64,000 nt of DNA from Bacteroides sp. (GTDB lineage: Bacteria; Bacteroidota; Bacteroidia; Bacteroidales; Muribaculaceae): contig JAAVCP010000027.1 of NCBI GenBank assembly GCA_014802265.1, positions 1 to 64,000 on the forward strand, given 5' to 3'. Made by a program: the position numbers and the translations under genes. Shown here piece after piece: positions 34,201-42,277 of the stretch. The notes beneath the pieces are model-generated. The model saw nothing but the letters and a program-made list of their open reading frames with translations. It had not been told where the DNA came from and did not search any database. Position 1 is the first letter of the stretch. Each line of letters begins with the position of its first letter.

Positions 34201-35214
34201 ATGCAAAAACACGGCAATATACATACTCTCATAACAGATTATTTGCAAGTCCTCGGTGTACCCTACACCGAGGATTACGCAATAAGTCGCGTTGAAGCTA
34301 TGCCCTTTAAAACCCTTTTCGGGTTTTCAAAACTGTTAGAAGAATACGGTGTGCCATCAGAGGGATATTTCCTTAGTGACAAATCGGAAATCACCAAGCT
34401 CACTCCTCCTTTTATAGCCAACACTGTGGCAGGTTTTACCATCGTGACTGATATTGCGTCTGATAAAGTCACCTACCTTTCTCAAGGTGTTGAAGAGACT
34501 GTGCCGCTTGATGAATATCAGAAAGTGTGGGACGGCAATGTTCTGCTATCTTTCCCGACTCAGGATGCCCATGAGCCTGACTATACAAAGCATGCCCGAA
34601 TAGATTTTTTCCAACGGGCAAAGCGTTGGGTGCTGTTAGGAGCGGTAATTCTGCTGTTGGGTTACTTGTTTATTGTAAATGGAGTATGGCAACATCTCTC
34701 AACTATTCTTATCACTGCCATTGACTTAGGAGGTATCTATTTCACCTATTTATTGGTGCAGAAATCGCTCAACATACATAACGCTGCCGCCGATAAAGTA
34801 TGTGGAGTTCTTCAGACAGGAGGTTGCGACAGTATCTTAGAGACAAAGGCATCTAAATTCTTCGGACTTTTCGGTTGGAGTGAAGTTGGGTTTGCCTATT
34901 TTTCAGTAAGTTTACTTACGCTTCTGCTTCTTCCTTCAATGTGGCCCTGGCTGGCATTATGCAACTTATGTTGTCTGCCATTCACATTTTGGAGCATTTG
35001 GTATCAGCGTTTCCGCGCCCACAAATGGTGCACGCTCTGCGTGTGTGTACAGGCATCGCTTTGGCTTCTTTTCTTCTGCTACTTCTTTGGAGGGTGGCTT
35101 AAAGAAGCTTTGCCATTGTCGCTCAATTTCTTCGCGCTCGGATTGGCATATCTATCTGTGATGCTTGGGCTCAATGCCATAATGCCACTCATTGAAAATA
35201 AAGATAAGCATTAA
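34201..35214 (+). CDS. VKOR-domain membrane protein with C39-like N-terminal domain
   Basis: The 337-residue protein has a soluble N-terminal domain (residues about 1-120) resembling the C39 peptidase-like domain often fused to VKOR in Bacteroidetes (LITDYLQVLGVPYTED and GFTIVTD segments), without the catalytic Cys where expected. From about residue 145 a VKOR domain with four to five helices carries CGVLQTGGCDSI and KWCTLCVCVQ, the CxxC for quinone-linked disulfide formation. VKOR re-oxidises thioredoxin-like proteins. It is flanked by a thioredoxin gene and a 58-residue protein gene. Confidence 0.82.
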   Translation: MQKHGNIHTLITDYLQVLGVPYTEDYAISRVEAMPFKTLFGFSKLLEEYGVPSEGYFLSDKSEITKLTPPFIANTVAGFTIVTDIASDKVTYLSQGVEETVPLDEYQKVWDGNVLLSFPTQDAHEPDYTKHARIDFFQRAKRWVLLGAVILLLGYLFIVNGVWQHLSTILITAIDLGGIYFTYLLVQKSLNIHNAAADKVCGVLQTGGCDSILETKASKFFGLFGWSEVGFAYFSVSLLTLLLLPSMWPWLALCNLCCLPFTFWSIWYQRFRAHKWCTLCVCVQASLWLLFFCYFFGGWLKEALPLSLNFFALGLAYLSVMLGLNAIMPLIENKDKH

Positions 35215-35220
35215 ACAGTT

Positions 35221-35397
35221 ATGAAAGCAAACATTAAGCAGATTCCGCGTCCGGAACTAAAAAGTGCCCGACGCCTCTCCCCCCTTCAACTTAACACAAT
35301 GCGCTGTGATAAACGTCACAGTGTCCTTACTCCGGAACAGGTGGAAAAATTATCCGCTGCTGTCGACCAAGCGGAACTAAAAATGCATTTGTCCTAA
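35221..35397 (+). CDS. Small protein downstream of VKOR (58 aa), possible peptide substrate
   Basis: A short gene (58 residues) starts 6 bp after the VKOR stop. The peptide is basic and Leu-rich at the N terminus (MKANIKQIPRPELKSARRLS), with a single Cys (MRCDKRHS) and an LTPEQVEKLS helix near the end. It has no signal peptide. It could be a natural-product precursor, given that C39/VKOR proteins often accompany such peptides, or just a small regulatory protein. I recognise no family. Confidence 0.6.
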   Translation: MKANIKQIPRPELKSARRLSPLQLNTMRCDKRHSVLTPEQVEKLSAAVDQAELKMHLS

Positions 35398-35441
35398 GCA
35401 TAATACACTTAAATATTCATTTATTACAAAATAAGCGAATC

Positions 35442-35488
35442 GATAAGGGGATGTATCAAAATCTCGGATTTTGATACATCCCCTTATC
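35442..35488. terminator. 22-bp perfect hairpin, bidirectional terminator-like
   Basis: Arm 35442-35463 (starts GATAAGGGGATG) is fully complementary to 35467-35488 with a 3-nt loop TCG. It follows the thioredoxin-VKOR operon by 44 nt. This exceeds most terminators in stem length and may be a repeat element. Confidence 0.7.
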
Positions 35489-35528
35489 ATAATCTTCCCT
35501 GCATTATAGTCCTATCTTACGTTCTGTG

Positions 35529-35557
35529 AGTGAACCTGCGGGTTCACTTCATTTTTT
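35529..35557 (+). terminator. Second terminator-like hairpin
   Basis: AGTGAACC (35529-35536) and GGTTCACT (35541-35548) pair around TGCG, then TTCATTTTTT. It lies in the 328-bp gap between operons. The remainder of the gap holds a TAATTTTG box at 35643-35650 for the next gene. Confidence 0.6.
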
Positions 35558-35642
35558 GATATACCCTCTTTTCATTACGTTTACATTACCAACAGACCAA
35601 GGAAACATACATTTAGACCTTTCCCTACAATTGCCCTATGTG

Positions 35643-35650
35643 TAATTTTG
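35643..35650 (+). promoter_or_regulatory. -7 box of the outer-membrane protein gene
   Basis: TAATTTTG, 75 nt upstream of ATG 35726. The -33 is unclear. Confidence 0.4.
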
Positions 35651-35725
35651 CAATCACAATATTGTTTATAAACCTACTCTTAACATCACCGTAACGAATG
35701 ATTTTTAAGAGTGAAGCCCTAAATT

Positions 35726-36631
35726 ATGAAACTTCGAACCCTGCTGATTGCATTATATACCTTTTTTATTCCCTTAACCCTTTTGGCACAAACACAAGCT
35801 GCCGTAAATGTCAGTGAAGGGGGATATGGACTTGTAAAGACGAACTTAAGCATAGCTTATGATCATGGATTCGGCACAATTCAAGATGGATTTTCAGCCA
35901 GGGTTTCTTACGAGGCTTTTAGGAATAATAAATTTACGCTTACGGCTAATGCACGGTATTCCTCAAGTGAAGTCTCATTTAATAATTCTGATTTAAGGGA
36001 TGGCTTCATTCCGGATAAAATCAATTTAAATGGTACGCATTTACTCGGTCAAGTTGGTGTGACCTCAACATTTAAGAGCCGACTCTTCAATAAGCCGTTA
36101 ATGGCAATGGCAATGTTGAATAGTGAATGGGGTGACGGAGGTTTTGCAAGGATTTCAGGAATAGCCATGGGACTCCTAATGCTGAGAGCCAATAGGACAA
36201 CTCAATTTGGGATAGGACCATTGGTAATGATAAATACGTGCTCCAAGATCCCGGCATTTCTTATATTTATGTATCGGCATAGACTGAATGACAAATGGCT
36301 TATTAATTTGTATGGCGGTATGTTTGGAATAGACTATAACCCTTCTAAAAATGACTTGATAAGTGTAGGAGCCGACGTAGACATAAAGGCATTCTACTTC
36401 AAACCCGGCTATGAGACATTACCCGAGAAGTGCCGTTTTACCTCAACATCTTTTCGACCAATGGCAAAATATCGCCGACGCCTGATGCAAAATTTATATC
36501 TTGATCTTCAAGGCGGATTAGTTGTGAAAATGGCATGTCGAGTGACAGGGGTACACAGTTCAAAAGAGCTAATTAACTGCAAGCAAAGCCCATCCCCATT
36601 TTTACAGGCTCAAGTCTCATTCTCATTATAA
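35726..36631 (+). CDS. Hypothetical secreted/outer-membrane beta-barrel-like protein
   Basis: The 301-residue protein has a signal peptide (MKLRTLLIALYTFFIPLTLLAQT) and alternating aromatic strands such as YGLVKTNLSIAYDHGF and LYGGMFGIDYN, ending with QAQVSFSL, a Phe/Leu-terminated last strand typical of outer-membrane barrels. I recognise the general class (DUF6268-like), not a function. It ends beside a broken GLPGLI gene on the other strand. Confidence 0.62.
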   Translation: MKLRTLLIALYTFFIPLTLLAQTQAAVNVSEGGYGLVKTNLSIAYDHGFGTIQDGFSARVSYEAFRNNKFTLTANARYSSSEVSFNNSDLRDGFIPDKINLNGTHLLGQVGVTSTFKSRLFNKPLMAMAMLNSEWGDGGFARISGIAMGLLMLRANRTTQFGIGPLVMINTCSKIPAFLIFMYRHRLNDKWLINLYGGMFGIDYNPSKNDLISVGADVDIKAFYFKPGYETLPEKCRFTSTSFRPMAKYRRRLMQNLYLDLQGGLVVKMACRVTGVHSSKELINCKQSPSPFLQAQVSFSL

Positions 36632-36632
36632 T

Positions 36633-36803
36633 AATAGGCTTGGATCTGCTTAAAAGAATCAATCCGGAAAGCCCACAAACTTTCCACGGTCCATCATTTA
36701 CAGGAATATCAGGCGAAAACCAGGCTTGCCAATGGTGCCCATGATAATCTATTTCAGCCATGATGCATTCATATCCCAAAATAAAAGCTGTCGTGTCTGT
36801 CAT
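36633..36803 (-). pseudogene. Remnant of a GLPGLI-family gene
   Basis: A minus-strand fragment encodes TAFILGYECIMAEIDYHGHHW, QAWFSPDIPVNDGPWKVC and GLSGLILL, the core of GLPGLI proteins (compare GPWKFCGLPGLIMEA in the gene at 37103). After GLSGLILL the match stops. Neither the N-terminal third nor the C terminus is present. It is therefore a broken copy, in the opposite orientation to the intact GLPGLI operon that starts 300 bp away. Confidence 0.75.
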
Positions 36804-36886
36804 TAACCCAATTTAGCTCACTCAAATGTCAATTATTTCCCAACCTAACATACAAAAATGGGATTTATTGACTCAATAAGACCGAA

Positions 36887-36911
36887 AAATATAAACTTAA
36901 GTTTATATTTG
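36887..36911 (+). promoter_or_regulatory. 24-bp perfect palindrome overlapping a -7 box (GLPGLI operon)
   Basis: 36887-36910 (centre CTTAAG at 36896-36901) is its own reverse complement. TATATTTG (36904-36911) inside and just beyond it matches TAnnTTTG. A second box, TAATTTTG, lies at 36966-36973. One or both could start the GLPGLI operon (first ATG 37103); the palindrome is a candidate operator. Confidence 0.5.
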
Positions 36912-37102
36912 CATTCTTTGAGGTGATTTTTTTGTATTTTTCATAACATTCCCATTATTTATATATAATTTTGTGAACACACCTTATATTATACGCACTA
37001 TGAGAGATAGCAGAGTTGAGGACTTTTCCTATTTTTTACAATATTCTCATAATCTCTATAAGCTGTGGTAAGTTAATAAAATTTTTAATTTATGATAAAG
37101 AA

Positions 37103-37966
37103 ATGAAAATAGTCTGTTCTGTTATTATGTTGCTGTTTCTTTGCGTTTCGTTTGAAACAAATGCAAAAAAGAAACAGTATTATCCCTGTGCTGAAATAAA
37201 GGTGGGGTATAACTATTATTATAAGTTTCTGCGTGGCGAGGATGGCGTGATAGAAAAAGATACACCGTTTCTATTGCTTGTCAATCAGAATCAGAGTAAG
37301 TTTTATTGTCCGAGTACCGAGTATAGGGACTCTTTGAACTCTACACCCTCGGGGCGAGCAAAGGAAAAGCAGATTTTTGATGCTGCTACTAAGGCATATG
37401 TTCAAAGTCGAGATAAAAGTGCGTTGGACGCTGTGGTTTATCACTCACGGTTGTATGTTCTTAAAGATTATGCTAAATCCATTTCTACCACCTACGATCA
37501 AGCCGGAATGGGTGAATATGGATATTACGATGAGCCATTCTCTGAAATTGAATGGAATATAATAGAGGACAACACTAAAACAATACTTGACTATCAGTGC
37601 ATCATGGCTACTACTGATTATCACGGTCGAAAATGGACAGTGTGGTTTACTCCTGAAATTCCTATGCACGACGGGCCATGGAAGTTTTGCGGGCTACCCG
37701 GGCTCATAATGGAAGCAACCGAACCGTCGGGACAACATCGCTTTACTGTTACCGGAATTGAAACAAGCTCACAGCCTATTTTCCCTGTTTTCAATACAGA
37801 CTATCAGAAGATGGACAGAGTTGATATGCTCCGAGCCTTGAGGCATTATAGAGAAAACAGTAATGCGATGTTCAAGGCTGCTACCGGAACTGAACTTGGA
37901 GGTGTAGATGCCCCTGTGACTGAAGAAACCCAAAAGTATGACTACCTCGAAACCGATTATCACTGA
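37103..37966 (+). CDS. GLPGLI family protein (1)
   Basis: ATG 37103 is chosen over a TTG 87 bases upstream because it gives a standard signal peptide (MKIVCSVIMLLFLCVSFETNA). The 287-residue protein has the family core YQCIMATTDYHGRKWTVWF, then TPEIPMHDGPWKFCGLPGLI. GLPGLI proteins are secreted or periplasmic, found only in Bacteroidetes as far as I know, of unknown function, and usually encoded beside TonB-receptor-like barrels. It ends YDYLETDYH, a conserved tail shared with the next three. It is first of five coupled genes. Confidence 0.88.
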   Translation: MKIVCSVIMLLFLCVSFETNAKKKQYYPCAEIKVGYNYYYKFLRGEDGVIEKDTPFLLLVNQNQSKFYCPSTEYRDSLNSTPSGRAKEKQIFDAATKAYVQSRDKSALDAVVYHSRLYVLKDYAKSISTTYDQAGMGEYGYYDEPFSEIEWNIIEDNTKTILDYQCIMATTDYHGRKWTVWFTPEIPMHDGPWKFCGLPGLIMEATEPSGQHRFTVTGIETSSQPIFPVFNTDYQKMDRVDMLRALRHYRENSNAMFKAATGTELGGVDAPVTEETQKYDYLETDYH

Positions 37967-37968
37967 TT

Positions 37969-38838
37969 ATGAAAAGAACACTTGCATATCTATTATATTC
38001 AATCACCGCTCTTATAGCGTTTGCTGAGGCTCCGCGTGCATTCCTTAAAGCGGAATATGAATCCATGTCGAAAACCATCAATACAAATACTGGCGACACC
38101 ATCACCAACAATAAGAACTTTGTTTTGAGGATAGGTCATGGACAATCATTCTATTTTGACCCCCAGACCAATCGGATAGACTCTCTTGAAAATGATCCGC
38201 AAGGTAAGATAATGCTTCAACAGGCTGACGATGCAGCCATGCAGAAAGCCATAGCCAACATGAATGCCGGTTTAGGAGAGACATGGTTTGATATTCGTGA
38301 AAAGATGGGAATAAATCGTGGTTCACGATACAAGAATATGAAGGACTTCAACACACGTACTATTACGGTCTGGGACTCGCAGATGGGCGACCGTTATCGT
38401 TATCCCGTGGAGATGGATGATCTTCAATGGGAACTTATGGACTCGACCAAAATGGTATTGGATTATGAGTGTCAGCTTGCCACTGCCGATTATCACGGGA
38501 GGAAATGGTACGTGTGGTTTACTTCGGAAATTCCCGTACAGGACGGTCCGTGGCAACTATGCGGTCTCCCCGGTCTTATAATGGAGGCTATTGCTAAGGA
38601 TGGCGAATATGGATTTACAATCAAGGGAATACAGCAATGTGACGAACCGCTTGGAGATCCTTACGAAAATCCTGATAAGATTTTCAAGACCACGCGTATA
38701 GCTGTTCTGCGCATGAAAGATTATGGGAGACGCAATCGTGCTGCTCAAATAAGTACCATGACCGGAGGAAAAGTCAATCTAAAACAAACAGAATATAAAG
38801 ATAATATTGACTATATTGAAACTGATTATCACGAATGA
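37969..38838 (+). CDS. GLPGLI family protein (2)
   Basis: The 289-residue protein starts 2 bp after the previous stop and overlaps the next gene by 4 bp (ATGA at 38835-38838). It has a signal peptide (MKRTLAYLLYSITALIAFAEA), the family core YECQLATADYHGRKWYVWF and GPWQLCGLPGLIMEA, and the tail DYIETDYHE. It is a diverged paralog of the first gene. The second-third region is richer in Met/Asn (MQKAIANMNAGLGE), unlike its neighbours, so it may have a distinct binding partner. Confidence 0.88.
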   Translation: MKRTLAYLLYSITALIAFAEAPRAFLKAEYESMSKTINTNTGDTITNNKNFVLRIGHGQSFYFDPQTNRIDSLENDPQGKIMLQQADDAAMQKAIANMNAGLGETWFDIREKMGINRGSRYKNMKDFNTRTITVWDSQMGDRYRYPVEMDDLQWELMDSTKMVLDYECQLATADYHGRKWYVWFTSEIPVQDGPWQLCGLPGLIMEAIAKDGEYGFTIKGIQQCDEPLGDPYENPDKIFKTTRIAVLRMKDYGRRNRAAQISTMTGGKVNLKQTEYKDNIDYIETDYHE

Positions 38839-41414
38839 ACAGAATAGTCACATACCTTATATTACTCTTTGTAACGGTCAGTGCCGTTGCACAGGTCAAT
38901 GTATCGGGCACGGTCGTTGACAAGGAGAGCAACGAGCCGCTGACGGGGGCTTCGGTAATTGTCAAAGGTGCGGACGGCAAGATAAAGAAATTCGCATCAT
39001 CAAAGGCAAACGGCAGTTTCGAGATGTCCGTTCCTTCCGTCGATGGCTGTCGCCTTGAGGTGTCTATGATGGGTTTCACAAAGACTACCATTCCACTTGA
39101 AAGTGTTTCTTTTCCTCTCACCGTTTTTCTTGAACAGGGTACGACACTGTTGAAAGAGGTAACGGTCAAGGCTGACCGCATACGAGAACAGGGCGACACT
39201 ATTTCATATACTGTCGGCAGTTTCGCACAAGCACAGGACCGCTCCATCGGCGATGTGCTCAAACGTATGCCCGGTATAGACGTTGCCAACAACGGCAAAA
39301 TCCAATATCAAGGCGAGGACATCAACAAATTCTATATAGAAGGCTCCGACCTGCTCGGCGGCAAATATGGCATTGCCACCAACGGCATAAGCCACGAGGA
39401 CGTAGGTGCGGTCGAGGTGATGGAGAACCATCAGCCGATGCAGGTGCTTTCCGGCATAGCCTTTTCCGACAAGGCTGCCATCAATCTCAAGCTTAAGAAT
39501 AAAGCTAAGGCAACATGGACTTTCCATGGTGATGCCGGAGGTGGCTATTCGTGGCAACCAGACGGGGTGATATGGGATGGCGAGCTATTCGCTATGGCGG
39601 TGATGCCCGGATTCCAGAACATAACGACAATAAAGACAAACAACATCGGGGACGACTTGTCATCGCAGGCAACAGACTTCTTTGCCGGACATCGAGGCAC
39701 TGACCTAAGCTGCTATGTCAGCGTATCGCTACCCGGAGTTCCGAACCTCAGCCGGAAGCGGACACTGTTCAACCACTCGGCTCTCGCTTCCACCAATTCC
39801 TTATGGAAAGCGGGGCGCGGCGAGTTAAAGGTACAGATTGACTACTCTTTCAACCGCGTTACGTCAGATGCAGCCAATATAACGACATACTTTCTCAATG
39901 AGGGCAACCGTGTCGTTACCGAGAACCGAAACGGCGTCGAACGTTCACATTCACTGTCGGGTAAATTCATCTATGAGCTGAACCAAAAGACAGCTTTCAT
40001 CAACAATACGCTGAAAACTAATATCGACTGGGATAACGTCAGTCTCGACGTAACGGGTTCACTCCAGAATGCACAGACGGCATCACTTCCCGACTATTAT
40101 GTTGGAAATGACTTCAAACTCATAAAGCGTTTCAAGGGCAAGCATCTTGTCACTTTCAAGAGCGTGAATGAATGGGAATCGCTGCCGCAGACACTTTCCG
40201 TCACTATGAATGAACCCTCAATGAGCCAGCAGGTCAAAGACCATGCCTTCTATACCAATGAGAGTGCGGCTTACGCCTTTTCCGTCAATTGTATCACAAT
40301 CAGTCTTGAAGGAGGTGTCAATGGTTATTTCCGCAGCCTCAACACTGAATTGCCCGATATGCCGGAGGAAATACCGGGTGAGACAACGAATGTACTGAAT
40401 ACAAACTACTTCACAATATATGCAACCCCGAAATTCGAGTATTGGGTAAAGAGAGTGAACTTCACACTGAATGCTCCCGTCAGTTTTGCCCACTATTCCT
40501 TTGACAAGGCGCTAGCCAACCGAGACGAGGTGTATTTCTCCCCCTCGCTCAGTATGAATTGGAAACCCAACAACCGCTTCTCGATGAGTGTGCGAAGTAG
40601 TACAGGATGCTCACCGATGGTTCTGAGCCTTATACAACCCGGATATGTCATGACAAACTATCGCTCATTTCGCCGTGGTGTGGATGATTTCTACAACTCC
40701 ACATCACAGAATATTTCGGCAAACCTATCCTACAAACATACCCGGCACGGATTGTTTGCCAGTGCCTTTGCCATGCAATCCTGGAGCCACAATCCATATA
40801 CACTGGCACAGCAGCTTTTCGGCGATTACGTGGTCTATTCCTATACCTCGGCAAAGAGCGACGGACAGATGCTTATGACAAGCGGAAACATAGGCAAGAC
40901 CCTCGATTTCATGCGAGGCAGTGCTAATATAAACGGCTCGTTCAGCCGCAACGAATCACACCTTATATCGGAAAACAATGAAGTCAATTCCGTTGGCACA
41001 GCATGGTCGGCAGGAGCGAAGATTAACGGTGCGCCTCTCAGATGGCTCGGTTTCGATTATCGGTTTGTTTTCTCGTCAAGCCGTCTTGCAATGAATGGCA
41101 CAAATGCCTCATGGCTTGATAACATGGAGAATGAACTGATGCTCAACATAATGCCGCATAATAAATGGGAATGGCATATCAGTGGCGAGCATTACCGAAA
41201 TGAACTTACCTCTGCTCACTTCAAGAACGTGTTTCTTCTCGATACAAAGGTAATCTTCAAACTCAATAAGCGGCTGGAGTTTTCCGCTTCATTAAGTAAC
41301 ATCTTCAATCAGAAAACCTACAACTATAAAACATATAATCAACTCAATTCCTTCGAGAGCCAGCGTTGGCTCCGAGGTCGAGAACTTCTCATCTCAATAT
41401 CCCTAAGAAAATGA
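38835..41414 (+). CDS. TonB-dependent-receptor-like outer-membrane barrel with carboxypeptidase-regulatory-like domain
   Basis: The 859-residue protein has a signal peptide, a CarboxypepD_reg-like Ig domain (residues about 20-100: VNVSGTVVDKESNEPLTGAS), a plug (SIGDVLKRMPGIDVANNGKIQYQ) and a barrel ending RELLISISLRK. It lacks an obvious TonB box at the N terminus of the mature form. Members of this group are typically paired with GLPGLI proteins, here two before and two after. It is coupled on both sides by 4-bp overlaps. It probably serves uptake or export of an unknown substrate together with the GLPGLI proteins. Confidence 0.88.
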   Translation: MNRIVTYLILLFVTVSAVAQVNVSGTVVDKESNEPLTGASVIVKGADGKIKKFASSKANGSFEMSVPSVDGCRLEVSMMGFTKTTIPLESVSFPLTVFLEQGTTLLKEVTVKADRIREQGDTISYTVGSFAQAQDRSIGDVLKRMPGIDVANNGKIQYQGEDINKFYIEGSDLLGGKYGIATNGISHEDVGAVEVMENHQPMQVLSGIAFSDKAAINLKLKNKAKATWTFHGDAGGGYSWQPDGVIWDGELFAMAVMPGFQNITTIKTNNIGDDLSSQATDFFAGHRGTDLSCYVSVSLPGVPNLSRKRTLFNHSALASTNSLWKAGRGELKVQIDYSFNRVTSDAANITTYFLNEGNRVVTENRNGVERSHSLSGKFIYELNQKTAFINNTLKTNIDWDNVSLDVTGSLQNAQTASLPDYYVGNDFKLIKRFKGKHLVTFKSVNEWESLPQTLSVTMNEPSMSQQVKDHAFYTNESAAYAFSVNCITISLEGGVNGYFRSLNTELPDMPEEIPGETTNVLNTNYFTIYATPKFEYWVKRVNFTLNAPVSFAHYSFDKALANRDEVYFSPSLSMNWKPNNRFSMSVRSSTGCSPMVLSLIQPGYVMTNYRSFRRGVDDFYNSTSQNISANLSYKHTRHGLFASAFAMQSWSHNPYTLAQQLFGDYVVYSYTSAKSDGQMLMTSGNIGKTLDFMRGSANINGSFSRNESHLISENNEVNSVGTAWSAGAKINGAPLRWLGFDYRFVFSSSRLAMNGTNASWLDNMENELMLNIMPHNKWEWHISGEHYRNELTSAHFKNVFLLDTKVIFKLNKRLEFSASLSNIFNQKTYNYKTYNQLNSFESQRWLRGRELLISISLRK

Positions 41415-42277
41415 AAAGAAGTTTTTTATCAACAATTATGACCGTAACATGTATTATGGCTTTTTCACAAAATGAGCAACTGGCTCAGATAAAAGCATTG
41501 TATCGCTACACCAGCTTAATCCGACATGTAGAAGGACATGATCTGGCACACGACGACGATATGGTGCTGTTGGCATCGCCGGTTGGTTCCCGCTTCTTTA
41601 GCGCAAAGACAGAGCAATATGATTCATTAATGGCAACCGCAGGAGGAAAAGAGAAATATAAAGAACTCCTCTCCTACGCTGCAAGAAACGCTCTGATTAT
41701 AGAGAATGGAGGCATTACTTTTGATAGGAATAAGGTTGACTTGCCATCTATGGGAGAGAAGTTTCAGGTTACAAGACCGGATAATTCCGCAGAGCTGATA
41801 GTTGTGGATAATGCGGCACAAGAAGATTTCAAATATATTGTCCCGGTTTCAGATCTTGAATGGACTATAGGAAATTCGATAAAGAGTGTTCTTGGATATG
41901 AATGTAATATCGCAACGGCAAATTATCATGGAAGAAAATGGACTGTATGGTTCACTACAGATATTCCGATATCATCTGGTCCCTGGCAATTAATGGGACT
42001 CCCGGGCTTGATTATGGAAGCCGAGACCGACGGTGGAGAATATAAGTTTGAGATCATAGGGCTGGAGACGACATCCGGGGTGATTAATCCACGACCGGGA
42101 TCTCACAATTACACCGATACCACAAGAAAAGAATTCAGAAAACTACAGCGCGACATCCAGTATAATCCGGGAAAGGCGTATCCTGACGGAAGTGTAACAT
42201 TTGTAAATATGGAGGAAAGCATCAAGGCGAAGACCGCTCATGATTTAATAGAAACCGACTATAAGAAAAAGAAATGA
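41411..42277 (+). CDS. GLPGLI family protein (3)
   Basis: ATG 41411 overlaps the barrel stop (ATGA at 41411-41414), so I used it instead of a TTG 45 bases upstream. The 288-residue protein has a signal peptide (MKRSFLSTIMTVTCIMAFSQ), the core YECNIATANYHGRKWTVWF and GPWQLMGLPGLIMEA (the Cys before GLPGLI in its paralogs is Met here), and a C terminus of HDLIETDYKKKK. It is the most distant of the four. Confidence 0.87.
   Translation: MKRSFLSTIMTVTCIMAFSQNEQLAQIKALYRYTSLIRHVEGHDLAHDDDMVLLASPVGSRFFSAKTEQYDSLMATAGGKEKYKELLSYAARNALIIENGGITFDRNKVDLPSMGEKFQVTRPDNSAELIVVDNAAQEDFKYIVPVSDLEWTIGNSIKSVLGYECNIATANYHGRKWTVWFTTDIPISSGPWQLMGLPGLIMEAETDGGEYKFEIIGLETTSGVINPRPGSHNYTDTTRKEFRKLQRDIQYNPGKAYPDGSVTFVNMEESIKAKTAHDLIETDYKKKK

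Noticed and set aside
35442-35557. Two close hairpins as a CRISPR-like or REP array
   Set aside because: The two hairpins differ in sequence and are not periodic; terminators explain them.
37016-37102. TTG start extending GLPGLI protein 1 upstream
   Set aside because: It would put 29 residues before a complete signal peptide; ATG 37103 explains the protein better.
39204-39557. Minus-strand open frame inside the GLPGLI-linked barrel gene
   Set aside because: Shadow of the strong plus-strand gene; composition follows from its codons.
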